DNA of 25,226 nucleotides from Oscillospiraceae bacterium (GCA_017459865.1 JAFUCD010000035.1:1-25226); one strand, 5' to 3'. Shown: positions 1-7,167, counted from the first letter of the stretch. Translations and numbers: made by a program. The notes: generated by a model from the letters alone, not told the origin.

Positions 1-309
1 ATAATAGCAGGCGATCTCGCCCAGAAACTCCGTGGCGAAGATGTGGATCAGAATGACGATCTGCATCCCGGTCGGGAACGTGATGCGCAGGTTTTTCTGC
101 ACGATGCTGGGAAGCAGAAACAGCGCCAGCACCAGCAGGCAGATAAATGCATTGTCCCACGAGCCCAGCATCACCGAACGCACCAGCGCCGCGACCACCA
201 CCGGCTGCAGGATCAGCCAGACAATCAGTGCCGGACGGTTGGTCTCCCATTGCTCGCGGAACGTACGGCGGAGCCGGTTCCTGTCCTTTTCCGGTTTTTT
301 CGCTTTCAT
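1..309 (-). CDS. Integral membrane protein, DUF2238/YjdF-like, 3' end outside window
   Basis: An open frame runs from ATG at 309 to the window edge, giving 103 residues with no stop. The N-terminus is basic (MKAKKPEKDRNRLRR). Hydrophobic helices follow at about residues 25-45 and 52-68, and a third hydrophobic stretch contains FPTGMQIVILIHIFATEFLG. That last stretch resembles the predicted membrane protein family DUF2238/YjdF, which is recognition by eye and not a search. The start overlaps the stop of the upstream acyltransferase as ATGA, so translation is probably coupled and the gene belongs to the glycosyltransferase-acyltransferase group. Its function is unknown. Placement with glycolipid and phospholipid enzymes suggests an envelope role, which is inference. 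The rest of the protein lies beyond base 1. Confidence 0.75.
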   Translation of the reverse strand, partial: MKAKKPEKDRNRLRRTFREQWETNRPALIVWLILQPVVVAALVRSVMLGSWDNAFICLLVLALFLLPSIVQKNLRITFPTGMQIVILIHIFATEFLGEIACYY

Positions 310-1139
310 CGTGTATCGTTCCTTTCATCATTCGACTCCGCGGCGTTCTGATCCGCGAGCGCATAGCAGTAACGAATGTATTCCACCTGCTCCCGGCCCT
401 CCGCCGTCTCTTCCATAAAGCGATAGACCCGATCCCGCAGCTCCCGCTGCGCTTTACGCGGCGAGAGCGACGGATCCGGGAACATTGGATCCGAGAAGAT
501 CACGGTCATTCCCGGCTTTTTCAGCAGTTGAAACAGACCCTTTCGCTTGCGGTATGTTGTGACCATGGCGATCACGGGTGCGTTTTCTTTGACCGGGTAA
601 CGGAAGGCGGTATCTGAAAAGGGCCGGATTCCGGTATAAAACGGCCAGATGTGCGCTTCGGGATAGATGGCGACGCAGTTGTTTTCCTTGTATCGCTGCG
701 AGACAGCTTCCAGAAAGGCACGCATCGCGGACAGCTCCGTGGGGATCGGCAGTGCGCCGAGCATCATCACGATATGTTTGAGACCCGAGATCGAGACCGC
801 GTCCGGCCCCGCGATGATATAGGCCTTTTTCGGGTAAGCGGCCATGGCCGGTACAAAAGCGTCCAGCACCCGGGTGTGGTTGCCATAGAGATAATATCCC
901 GCGCCGCGAAGAGACCGCGGCGCTTTTCTGTTTTCAAAGCGAAGTCCCAGATAGAGCTTGGAAACCAGAAACACAATGGGAACGGCAATGATGTAATAGA
1001 CAAGAAAGGACAGACCTTTCCACAGGACGGAGCTTCTCACGTAGGGAAAGTCCGCGCCGACTTCGCAGGTGTTGATACTCGTCCCGGCGAAGTCATCGTT
1101 GACAGGATCGGAATAATACTGCACGCGATCATTTTTCAT
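306..1139 (-). CDS. PlsC-like lysophosphatidic acid / glycerolipid acyltransferase
   Basis: 277 residues. One hydrophobic segment near residues 40-60 (SFLVYYIIAVPIVFLVSKLY) would anchor the protein at the inner face of the membrane. It is followed by the acyltransferase HX4D block in GNHTRVLDAF, the catalytic His-Asp pair of the PlsC/LPLAT family. A later YPEAHIWP corresponds to the family's PEG block, with A replacing G. APVIAM fits the last conserved block. Members move an acyl chain from acyl-ACP or acyl-CoA to a glycerolipid. The substrate here cannot be read from sequence. The ATG is preceded by GGAGAAAAAG. The gene overlaps the upstream glycosyltransferase by 11 bases and the next gene by 4, which indicates one transcript. 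It could act on a glycolipid made by that neighbour rather than on lysophosphatidate. Confidence 0.85.
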   Translation of the reverse strand: MKNDRVQYYSDPVNDDFAGTSINTCEVGADFPYVRSSVLWKGLSFLVYYIIAVPIVFLVSKLYLGLRFENRKAPRSLRGAGYYLYGNHTRVLDAFVPAMAAYPKKAYIIAGPDAVSISGLKHIVMMLGALPIPTELSAMRAFLEAVSQRYKENNCVAIYPEAHIWPFYTGIRPFSDTAFRYPVKENAPVIAMVTTYRKRKGLFQLLKKPGMTVIFSDPMFPDPSLSPRKAQRELRDRVYRFMEETAEGREQVEYIRYCYALADQNAAESNDERNDTR

Positions 1140-2280
1140 GGCGCTTTTTCTCCACCGTGTCCAGCATCATGTTCTCCATGGCGTCCATGCAGGTCTGGAA
1201 ATCAAATTGCTTTGCGTAGCCCAGATAGGCCTGGGAGCAGCGCTCCCGCTCCTCTGGGTGTTCCAGCCACCAATCCATCTTTTGCGCCAGATCTGCCGGG
1301 TCGTCATAGCGAAACAGATTGTCGTCGCTCAAAGCGAAATAGCGCGTGGCGCTGCGGGGTGAGTCCGCGATCAGAGGGACCCGTCCGCAGGCGATCGCTT
1401 CGAGGCAGGAGATCGCCTCGATCTCGATCTCGGCAGGATGAACATAGAGATCAGCGCTGTTGATCATGTCGATCAGCGTGTTGCGGTCATAGAACTCCAT
1501 GATCGGCTGGGGAATGCCGCGCCTTCTTGCCTGCCGCTGCAGCGTGAGCTTCAGCGGTCCGGTTCCGGCAAAAATGAGCTGGATCTCGTCCTTGTGTTGG
1601 GAGAGGGCCACCGCATCGATCAGCACCTTGTGGGATTTCTCCGGACTGTAGCGCCCGGTAAACAGGACGACGAAACGCCCCCGGAGCGCTTCCGGTTTTT
1701 CAACAGGAATGGGCTGAAAGGTGCTGCTCACGCCGTTGGAGATGATGCGGTGCGGCGTCGGGCCGACGATTCCTTCAAAGGTATCGCAGATAAACTGGGA
1801 CGGGTAATGAATACAGTCGCAATATCGGTATAGCTTATGATAAAAGGTCTTGTAAGCGATGGTGTTTGCGAGCGGAAAATCCATCATAAAAATGTGCCCC
1901 GTCACATTCTCCGCCTGGCAGTGGAAGCCTGCGGTCAAGGGGATGTGATGTTCGTGAGCATACGCTGCCGCAGCGCAGCCCACGGCAAAGGGCATCATCA
2001 CATGAATGAGATCCACGTCCGCAATGGCGGCCTCCAGAATCGCGCGGTCCACCCTCGCGGGGGCCACGCCGTTTTTGGCGACGTAGCCGTTGATCGGCCC
2101 GAAATTCATTTTGGGCACAATATAGTAATCCTGCTGTCCGGCGCGCTCCGGGTCGGCGCAGACCACGCGCACGTTGTGGCCTTTGGCACGCAGGGAACGA
2201 ATCAGATTCATGGCTGCGATGGTCGTGCCGTTGTTTTCCTTGCCCAGCACATCGCAAATCACTGCAATTTTCAAGTGCAT
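1129..2280 (-). CDS. GT4-family glycosyltransferase, probably glycolipid-forming
   Basis: 383 residues with the two-domain GT-B layout. The N-terminus (KIAVICD, then ENNGTTIAAMNLIRSLRAKG) is the acceptor domain. VVLFTGRYSPEKSHKVLIDA opens the nucleotide-sugar domain. EIEAISCLEAIACGRVPLI carries the E-x7-E retaining GT4 signature. Relatives include diacylglycerol glucosyltransferases and mannosyltransferases, and the adjacent acyltransferase favours a lipid acceptor (inference). The start is uncertain: AGAGG directly abuts the ATG at 2280, so that site has no usable spacing. A TTG codon at 2274 has GAGAGG six bases upstream and would give a more typical N-terminus, M-K-I-A-V. A terminator-like hairpin lies only 24 bases upstream, so expression may depend on read-through or attenuation. 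Confidence 0.88.
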   Translation of the reverse strand: MHLKIAVICDVLGKENNGTTIAAMNLIRSLRAKGHNVRVVCADPERAGQQDYYIVPKMNFGPINGYVAKNGVAPARVDRAILEAAIADVDLIHVMMPFAVGCAAAAYAHEHHIPLTAGFHCQAENVTGHIFMMDFPLANTIAYKTFYHKLYRYCDCIHYPSQFICDTFEGIVGPTPHRIISNGVSSTFQPIPVEKPEALRGRFVVLFTGRYSPEKSHKVLIDAVALSQHKDEIQLIFAGTGPLKLTLQRQARRRGIPQPIMEFYDRNTLIDMINSADLYVHPAEIEIEAISCLEAIACGRVPLIADSPRSATRYFALSDDNLFRYDDPADLAQKMDWWLEHPEERERCSQAYLGYAKQFDFQTCMDAMENMMLDTVEKKRHEK

Positions 2281-2303
2281 CCTCTCTTTTCCGCTGTTCT
2301 CGA

Positions 2304-2335
2304 AAAGGCCGATCCGTTTGATGGGACCGGCCTTT
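2304..2335 (-). terminator. Intrinsic terminator-like hairpin between the small peptide gene and the GT4 gene
   Basis: Read on the minus strand, AAAGGCCGGUCC and GGAUCGGCCUUU form a 12-bp stem with one G-U pair around an 8-base loop, followed by a short U run (the stem's last three U plus one more). It lies 8 bases after the stop of the 29-residue peptide gene and about 24 bases before the glycosyltransferase start. It probably ends the upstream transcript or attenuates read-through into the glycosyltransferase group. Confidence 0.7.
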
Positions 2336-2343
2336 CGTTTGTG

Positions 2344-2433
2344 TTACTCGCTCAGCTTTTTCTTTGCAAAGACCACCGCTGCGGCGGCGACGATGCAGAA
2401 AACACCCAGAATCGCTACTTTCTTTTTGTTCAT
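2344..2433 (-). CDS. 29-residue single-TM lysine-flanked peptide
   Basis: ATG at 2433 is preceded by GGAGGAGGTG with a 6-7 base spacing, one of the best ribosome binding sites in the window. The frame runs 29 codons to TAA at 2344. The peptide starts MNKKK, has a hydrophobic core of about 18 residues (VAILGVFCIVAAAAVVFA) and ends KKKLSE, which suits a single-spanning membrane peptide. It lies between metK and a terminator hairpin, 71 bases after the metK stop, and may have its own promoter at 2460-2487. No family is recognised. The strong Shine-Dalgarno, the terminator just downstream and the clean TM design argue that it is translated. Conservation in relatives would settle it. Confidence 0.6.
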   Translation of the reverse strand: MNKKKVAILGVFCIVAAAAVVFAKKKLSE

Positions 2434-2459
2434 GTTTTTCACCTCCTCCGCTTGTAAAT

Positions 2460-2487
2460 CGTATATCAAACAGAATGCAGATGACAA
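2460..2487 (-). promoter_or_regulatory. Possible promoter for the 29-residue peptide gene
   Basis: On the minus strand TTGTCA (2482-2487) is separated by 16 bases from TATACG (2460-2465), about 26 bases before the peptide start. A small GCAGAT/ATCTGC hairpin overlaps the -35 box and could be a weak metK terminator. The match is modest. Confidence 0.3.
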
Positions 2488-2504
2488 ATCTGCTCTGTGC
2501 GCCG

Positions 2505-3680
2505 TCAGACGCCGAGATCCATGAGCCCTGTGTCGATTTGCTCCCAGGGCATTTCGGAGGCGTTACTGCCGAAGTGCCCATAGCAGGAGACGCGGGAAAA
2601 CCGCGGCGCGCGCAGATCAAACTTCTGCATGATCGCGGCGGGGCGGGCGTCCACCTGGTCGGCAATGGCCTGACAAAGCAGCGCATCGGAGACGATCCCG
2701 GTGCCAAAGGTGTCCACGCGGATGGACATAGGGTCGGCAAGGCCAATGGCGTAGCTCAGCTGCACCTCGCATTCCTGTGCAAGCCCGCCCGCGACGATGT
2801 TTTTCGCCATATAGCGCGCCATGTAGGCGCCGCTGCGGTCTACCTTGGTTGCGTCCTTGCCGGAGAAGGCGCCGCCTCCGTGGCGGGCATAGCCCCCGTA
2901 GGTGTCCACGATCAGCTTCCGCCCGGTGAGGCCGGAATCGGCTGCCGGACCGCCCTCGACAAAGCGCCCTGTGGGGTTGATGAAAAACTGTGTCCGCTCG
3001 TCAAGCATCTCTTCCGGGAGCGTCGGCAGAATGACGTGGCTCAGCAGCGCCTCACGCAGTTCGGCGGTTCTGATTCCCGGCTGATGCTGCGCTGAGAGCA
3101 CCACCGTCGCGATCCGTTTCGGAACATTGCGCTCATACTCCACCGTCACCTGCGATTTCCCGTCCGGCAGGAGAAAATGCAGTTGCCCGCTGCGGCGCAC
3201 AGATTCGAGTTTTTTGGACAGCGCGTGCGCTAGCTCGATGGGCAGCGGCATCAGGTGCTTTGTCTGCGTGCAGGCAAAACCGAACATCATGCCCTGATCG
3301 CCTGCACCGGCGTCCAGCGCTTCCGAAGCAGCGCTGCGGCAGATGCCGCGCGCGATATCTGCCGACTGCTGCCGCAGATCCACGGTCACACGGCAGGTCT
3401 CGGCATCGAAGCCGTGACCAAATTCGGTATAGCCAATCTCCCGAATCACGCCGCGGGCGATTGTCTCATAGTCCACATTGGCGTCGGTGGAAATTTCGCC
3501 GAAGATGTGTACCTGATCCATGCAGGCTGTGACCTCACAGGCGACGTGGGACTCCGGATCTTGGGCAAGCACCGCATCCAGAATGGCGTCCGCGATCTGG
3601 TCGCACACCTTGTCCGGGTGACCGCGGGTCACGGATTCCGAGGTAAAATAGGTTTTTTCCATAGGATCCATCTTCCGCAT
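2505..3680 (-). CDS. metK: S-adenosylmethionine synthetase (methionine adenosyltransferase)
   Basis: 391 residues, close to the usual bacterial length of about 380-400. The enzyme makes SAM from methionine and ATP. Family signatures are intact. SVTRGHPDKVCDQIADAILD is the N-terminal methionine/ATP site, GAGDQGMMFG the ATP-binding hexapeptide region, and GGGAFSGKDATKVDRSGAY the P-loop-like phosphate-binding segment. FFINPTGRFVEGGP is also present. The start at 3680 has AGAAGGA seven bases upstream. An internal ATG at 3662 would align better with shorter homologues (MEKTYFTSES) but has a poorer site. The gene begins 3 bases after the radical SAM stop, so cofactor synthesis and a SAM-consuming enzyme are co-transcribed. 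No SAM riboswitch is seen, because no free leader precedes the gene. Confidence 0.97.
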   Translation of the reverse strand: MRKMDPMEKTYFTSESVTRGHPDKVCDQIADAILDAVLAQDPESHVACEVTACMDQVHIFGEISTDANVDYETIARGVIREIGYTEFGHGFDAETCRVTVDLRQQSADIARGICRSAASEALDAGAGDQGMMFGFACTQTKHLMPLPIELAHALSKKLESVRRSGQLHFLLPDGKSQVTVEYERNVPKRIATVVLSAQHQPGIRTAELREALLSHVILPTLPEEMLDERTQFFINPTGRFVEGGPAADSGLTGRKLIVDTYGGYARHGGGAFSGKDATKVDRSGAYMARYMAKNIVAGGLAQECEVQLSYAIGLADPMSIRVDTFGTGIVSDALLCQAIADQVDARPAAIMQKFDLRAPRFSRVSCYGHFGSNASEMPWEQIDTGLMDLGV

Positions 3681-3683
3681 CGT

Positions 3684-5054
3684 TCAATCCTTCTGCGCGG
3701 CGCGCTCCGCCTTCTGCTTCAGCCGCGCGTCCCAAATCTCCTCTGCCTTGGGCGCCCAGCATTCAGCGTAGCTGTCGCACTTGGCGCAGAGATGCTCCGC
3801 CGTCTCCGGGGACTGCATATCCGTCGACTTCGCGCCGGTCTCAGCCACGATGGCGCGCAGCTTCGTAGGGTTTTCCAGCATGGGGCAGGGCTGCATCATG
3901 TTCTGGTTGAAGGGCTGGCCGTCGTGGTAGGCCTGAAACAGCGGGGAGCGCATGGTCTCCAGCAGTGTCTTTTCCCGGATGTTGGAGTCGGAGTAGTGGA
4001 TGAACACGCAGGGATCCACATCGCCGTTGGCATTGATGTGCATATACTTCCTGCCTCCGGCGATGCAGCCGCCGACAAATTCCGCGTCGTTCTGGAAGTC
4101 CATGGCGAAGAGCGGCTTCTCGCTGCGATAGCTGCGGATACGCTTGTAGACCTCCGCGCGCTGCTCCGGATTTGGCAGCAGCGCAGGGCTTGCGTCATTG
4201 CCCACGGGCATATAGTGGAAATACCAGACGAAATAGGCGCCCGTCTCGATGAGCATGTCGTAGTATTCCTCGGAGGTGATGGAATCCCAGTTTTCACTGG
4301 TATAGCAGCAGGAGATGCCGTAAAGCAGCTTCTTGCGGTGCAGAAGATCCATGGCGGTGCGAACCTTGTCATAGACGCCAGCTCCACGGCGGGCGTCCGT
4401 GGCTTCGCCGAAGCCCTCGAGGGAGATGGCCGGGACAAAGTTTTTCACGCGCAGCATCTCATCGGCAAATTCCTCGTCGATCAGTGTGCCATTGGTGAAG
4501 CAGAGGAACACGCAGTCGTCGTGCTTTTCGCAGATGCGGATCAGATCCTTTTTGCGTACCAGCGGCTCGCCGCCGGTGTAGATGTACATGTACACGCCCA
4601 TTTCCTTGCCCTGACGGATGATGTCATCGATCTCCTCAAAGCTCAAATTCAGCTTGTTGCCGTATTCCGCCGCCCAGCAGCCGACACAGTGTAGGTTGCA
4701 GGCGGAGGTGGGATCCAGAAGGATCGTCCAGGGGATGTTGCAGTTGTATTGCTCCCGCAGCGCTACGCGCCGGTCGCCGCCCACGAGATTCTCGTTGAGG
4801 AAGAAATTCACCGCCACCGTCGTCAACACATCTGGATCTACATCCTTCAGCATGTGGCGTACATAGGGATAGTACGCGTTTTCGGGATCGGTGAACGCTG
4901 CGCGGATCGCCGCGCGCTGATTTGGGTACTCCCCGTGGGCAAATTTGTCCGCCCAATCGATCATCTGCGGCAAATTCTTCTCCGGGTCCTTGTAGACGTG
5001 CCGAAACATCCGAGTCAGACCATACTTTTTCAGTGTTGTGGATACATTCATCAT
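3684..5054 (-). CDS. Radical SAM protein with C-terminal SPASM-like cysteine region
   Basis: 456 residues from ATG at 5054, with GGAGG eight bases upstream. A longer frame upstream is unlikely because it overlaps the preceding gene. After an all-helical N-terminal region of about 105 residues comes the radical SAM CX3CX2C motif (ACNLHCVGC; C119, C123, C126), which binds the [4Fe-4S] cluster that cleaves SAM. Then comes the SAM-binding YTGGEPL. C-terminal cysteines occur in FVGGCIAGG, NGDVDPCVFIH, MQPCPML and LCAKCDSYAECW, consistent with a SPASM-type auxiliary-cluster domain. The substrate is unknown. metK follows 3 bases downstream, and the flanking genes concern membrane lipids, so a lipid- or envelope-modifying reaction is possible. 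A peptide substrate, common for SPASM proteins, is the alternative. Confidence 0.9.
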   Translation of the reverse strand: MMNVSTTLKKYGLTRMFRHVYKDPEKNLPQMIDWADKFAHGEYPNQRAAIRAAFTDPENAYYPYVRHMLKDVDPDVLTTVAVNFFLNENLVGGDRRVALREQYNCNIPWTILLDPTSACNLHCVGCWAAEYGNKLNLSFEEIDDIIRQGKEMGVYMYIYTGGEPLVRKKDLIRICEKHDDCVFLCFTNGTLIDEEFADEMLRVKNFVPAISLEGFGEATDARRGAGVYDKVRTAMDLLHRKKLLYGISCCYTSENWDSITSEEYYDMLIETGAYFVWYFHYMPVGNDASPALLPNPEQRAEVYKRIRSYRSEKPLFAMDFQNDAEFVGGCIAGGRKYMHINANGDVDPCVFIHYSDSNIREKTLLETMRSPLFQAYHDGQPFNQNMMQPCPMLENPTKLRAIVAETGAKSTDMQSPETAEHLCAKCDSYAECWAPKAEEIWDARLKQKAERAAQKD

Positions 5055-5086
5055 GAAAACCTCCGTTTCGTGTTTCGTTCTCCTTT

Positions 5087-5743
5087 TTATTTTTGCAGCG
5101 TTCTCAGATAGCGGAAGATCAGCAGCGACAAGATCGTCATCACGATCTGCGCCGCCACAGCACCGATGAAAAGCGGCGAGCGGACGTTCTGGATGCTCAT
5201 GCCCATCACGGTGAACGCGATCGTAATCGGCAGCATCCCGGCGAGCGTCCCGATCAGATAGACCCAGATATGAAACCGCCGCGCGCCCATATAGATCCCC
5301 GCGACATTGACCGGCAGGCCAACCGTGCGAAAGAGGATCGTGACGACCCACTCGTTCTGCGCCCAGAGCGCGTCCAACGTTTGGAGCTTTTTATATTTCC
5401 GGCTCAGCGCGTCTGCCACATCTGCTCCCATCTCATATCCGAGCCAATAGGGGATCATCGCCATGATCGCGACGCCCAGCATGTTTAACGCCAGCGCCGC
5501 GGGAAAAGGATAAAGTACCCCGCACAGCGCGAACAGCACGCCGCAATGAATCAGCACATCCAGACTTTTCAGCGCGAACAGCACGCAGATCAGCAGTGCC
5601 GCGAGCCAGGGGTTCTTCGGTCGCCAACGGAGAAAATCCTCCAGTGTCAGATCTCCATTCTCCCGAACGAGCACGTACAAGATCCCAATCCAGATGATCC
5701 CGACCACGACGCTCGTGAGCCGCAGCTTCTTTTCATTTGACAC
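5087..5743 (-). CDS. TVP38/TMEM64 (VTT/DedA-like) membrane protein
   Basis: 218 residues if translation starts at GTG 5743, eight bases after the stop of the lipid kinase gene, with AGGGGT upstream. The longer frame to 5875 would overlap most of the kinase tail and is rejected. Hydrophobic segments lie near residues 10-28, 46-66, 72-100, 150-175 and 190-210. The stretch FRTVGLPVNVAGIYMGARR followed by GTLAGMLPITIAF matches the VTT domain (SNARE-associated/DedA superfamily), which includes membrane proteins linked to lipid scrambling or flipping. Position between a diacylglycerol-kinase-like gene and other lipid genes agrees with a lipid transport role, although bacterial TVP38 proteins are poorly characterised. 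It lies 32 bases upstream of the radical SAM gene. Confidence 0.88.
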   Translation of the reverse strand: MSNEKKLRLTSVVVGIIWIGILYVLVRENGDLTLEDFLRWRPKNPWLAALLICVLFALKSLDVLIHCGVLFALCGVLYPFPAALALNMLGVAIMAMIPYWLGYEMGADVADALSRKYKKLQTLDALWAQNEWVVTILFRTVGLPVNVAGIYMGARRFHIWVYLIGTLAGMLPITIAFTVMGMSIQNVRSPLFIGAVAAQIVMTILSLLIFRYLRTLQK

Positions 5744-5750
5744 TGCGCGC

Positions 5751-6659
5751 TTACCCCTGTAACCGCAGAAAGCCGGGCAGCGCGTGAATGCGCACCGTCT
5801 CATAATAGCCGGACTGCTCCCCGTCCAGTGACCATTGGAGCTCCGGCGGATTATACACCACGAGCTCCCGCACATGCCGGAGCGTCAGCCATGGGCCGGT
5901 GTAGTCCCCTGCGGTCACGGCGCGCACCGCGTGATCCAGCTCAGGTAGTGAGTGCGGCGCTTTCACCAGTACAAGCTCCAACAGTCCGTCCGAGAGATCT
6001 ACGCCCTGCGCGGTGAGATCCAGATACCCGCCCAGATTGCGCGCGTTGCTCACAGCGCCGAAGAGATATTCGCCCTCGATGGTCTCCCCGTCTGCCCACA
6101 GCTTCATGGGGATCGGTTTCAGGCGGGAGAGATCCCGCATCCCGTCCAGCACATAAGCATGGTAGCCGAGACGGTTTTTGCGGGTCTGATCTGTGGTATA
6201 TGCCATCCACGAAAACGCGCCGAAAAGGGCGGCGTTCGTGAAATAACTTCCCTCGAAGCACCCGATGTCATACTGCCGGACTTCTCCTGCGGCAATGGCC
6301 TGCAGCGCCCCTGCAACATCCTTCGGCAAGCCGCGGGAGGCGCAGAAATCGTTGGTGGTGCCGCAGGGAAGGTAGCCCAGCGGCACATGGGTCTCGCTCT
6401 GTGCAAGGCCGGAAACAGTCTCGTTCAGCGTACCGTCCCCGCCGGCGCAGACCACGAGATCGAAAAACTTGCCATAGGTTCTTGCGAACTGCGTCGCATC
6501 CCCCCGCGCCGCCGTCACCATGGTGGTGACAAGGTATCCTGACTCCATCAGCGCGCGGATGCACTCGGTCACACTTTTTTGTATCGTCTTCCGTCCCGCC
6601 ACCGGGTTTATCAAAAACAGTGCCCGCTTCGGGAAGGAATGGTTCGTTGATTCGTTCAT
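5751..6659 (-). CDS. YegS/BmrU/DagK-family diacylglycerol or lipid kinase
   Basis: 302 residues. The N-terminal DAGK catalytic domain has the nucleotide-binding INPVAG near residues 17-22 and the glycine-rich GGDGTLNE at 73-80. GYLPCGTTNDFCASRGLP corresponds to the GT-NDFAR block. The C-terminal half (LWADGETIEGEYLFGAVSNARNLGG, then DLSDGLLELVLVK) is the beta-sandwich typical of DgkB/YegS. Such enzymes phosphorylate diacylglycerol or related lipids with ATP, which recycles diacylglycerol to phosphatidate for the CDP-diacylglycerol route. The start at 6659 has GGAGGAAG six bases upstream, and that site overlaps the stop region of the preceding cdsA remnant. The adjacent cdsA that would use the product is broken here, so a functional copy should exist elsewhere. 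Confidence 0.93.
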   Translation of the reverse strand: MNESTNHSFPKRALFLINPVAGRKTIQKSVTECIRALMESGYLVTTMVTAARGDATQFARTYGKFFDLVVCAGGDGTLNETVSGLAQSETHVPLGYLPCGTTNDFCASRGLPKDVAGALQAIAAGEVRQYDIGCFEGSYFTNAALFGAFSWMAYTTDQTRKNRLGYHAYVLDGMRDLSRLKPIPMKLWADGETIEGEYLFGAVSNARNLGGYLDLTAQGVDLSDGLLELVLVKAPHSLPELDHAVRAVTAGDYTGPWLTLRHVRELVVYNPPELQWSLDGEQSGYYETVRIHALPGFLRLQG

Positions 6660-6671
6660 ATGCTTCCTCCG

Positions 6672-6830
6672 TCAGATCCCCGCCAGGCGCAGGCAAACGT
6701 ATGCCGTCGGGATGGCTAAAAGCAGGCTGTCCGCCCGGTCAAACATGCCGCTGTGGCCGGGGATCAGGTCGGAAAAGTCCTTGACGCCAAGCATCCGTTT
6801 GAGCAGGGATTCCGCAAGATCGCCGATCGG
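6672..6830 (-). pseudogene. cdsA: 3' remnant of phosphatidate cytidylyltransferase (cdsA)
   Basis: In this frame the minus strand reads [17 protein letters not shown], then [14 protein letters not shown] and a normal-looking C-terminus ending in TGA at 6672-6674. These are the CDP-diacylglycerol synthase signature (GDL-ES-KR-KD-PGHGG-DR-DS) at the C-terminal end of CdsA. Only about 52 of roughly 270 residues remain. Everything upstream is replaced, in another frame, by the first codons of pgsA. The fragment has no start codon with a ribosome binding site of its own and cannot make an active enzyme. CdsA is normally essential for phospholipid synthesis, so either another copy exists or this junction is an assembly error. 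Confidence 0.85.
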
Positions 6831-6966
6831 CGGTATCTGTCAGACTTGCCAGTATCAAGACGCCCAGCGCCCAATAGAGATGGCCGGGAAAGTCCAGATA
6901 CAGCAGCACGGTCAATACTGGAACCAGGAGCATTCGAAGGATCGTCAGTTTGTTCGCCGTAGTCAT
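6826..6966 (-). pseudogene. pgsA: 5' remnant of phosphatidylglycerophosphate synthase (pgsA)
   Basis: ATG at 6966 follows GGAGGTGA ten bases upstream and a good promoter. The first 47 or so codons read TTANKLTILRMLLVPVLTV, then [15 protein letters not shown], the N-terminal TM helix and lead-in of PgsA. PgsA transfers glycerol-3-phosphate to CDP-diacylglycerol. The frame breaks just where the catalytic D-G-x2-A-R-x8-G-x3-D-x3-D motif should follow. It then continues about 28 codons out of frame through cdsA sequence to a stop at 6739-6741. The breakpoint is at the 10-bp palindrome GCCGATCGGC (6822-6831), where the two genes may share short homology. The product lacks the active site. The intact promoter and ribosome binding site suggest a recent event or a misassembly. 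Confidence 0.85.
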
Positions 6967-7009
6967 CGTTTCGGAATCACCTCCGCCGTGGATTCATCAT
7001 GTTGGTATG

Positions 7010-7038
7010 ATTGTAATTTTTTTCATGCAGTCTCTCAA
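7010..7038 (-). promoter_or_regulatory. Sigma-A promoter of the lipid gene group
   Basis: On the minus strand TTGAGA (7033-7038), a 17-base spacer and TACAAT (7010-7015) form a near-consensus promoter about 44 bases before the pgsA' start codon. It likely drives the pgsA'/cdsA' remnant, the lipid kinase, the VTT protein, the radical SAM gene and metK. Confidence 0.7.
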
Positions 7039-7099
7039 CAGACCGAAAAGAGCCCGTGCTCAAAAGTCGCAGCATTCGACCCTTTCGCCCGTTTTTTGA

Positions 7100-7117
7100 G
7101 CAAATTAGCTCATTTGC
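7100..7117. promoter_or_regulatory. Candidate TetR-family operator palindrome
   Basis: GCAAATTAG followed directly by CTCATTTGC is an 18-bp inverted repeat with one mismatched pair. It lies in the 236-base divergent gap between the lipid group and the TetR gene, about 22 bases upstream of the tetR -35 box. Size and placement fit a TetR-dimer site. Overlapping 9-base arms TGCTCAAAA (7057-7065) and TTTTGAGCA (7094-7102) form a second, wider inverted repeat. Confidence 0.45.
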
Positions 7118-7138
7118 CTAATTTTTGGAGAATCCGGT

Positions 7139-7167
7139 TTGACTTTGCAATTTGCATTTGATAGATT
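7139..7167 (+). promoter_or_regulatory. Probable promoter of the TetR-family gene
   Basis: TTGACT (7139-7144), a 17-base spacer and TAGATT (7162-7167) lie about 35 bases before the start codon at 7203. The -35 is a 5/6 match and the -10 a 4/6 match. Confidence 0.5.

Noticed and set aside
3660..3700. A SAM riboswitch in front of metK
   Set aside because: Only 3 bases separate metK from the upstream radical SAM gene, and no S-box or SAM-II type sequence is visible.
3255..4694. A 479-codon plus-strand frame opposite metK and the radical SAM gene
   Set aside because: It is antisense to two genes with clear family signatures and has no recognisable domain or ribosome binding site.
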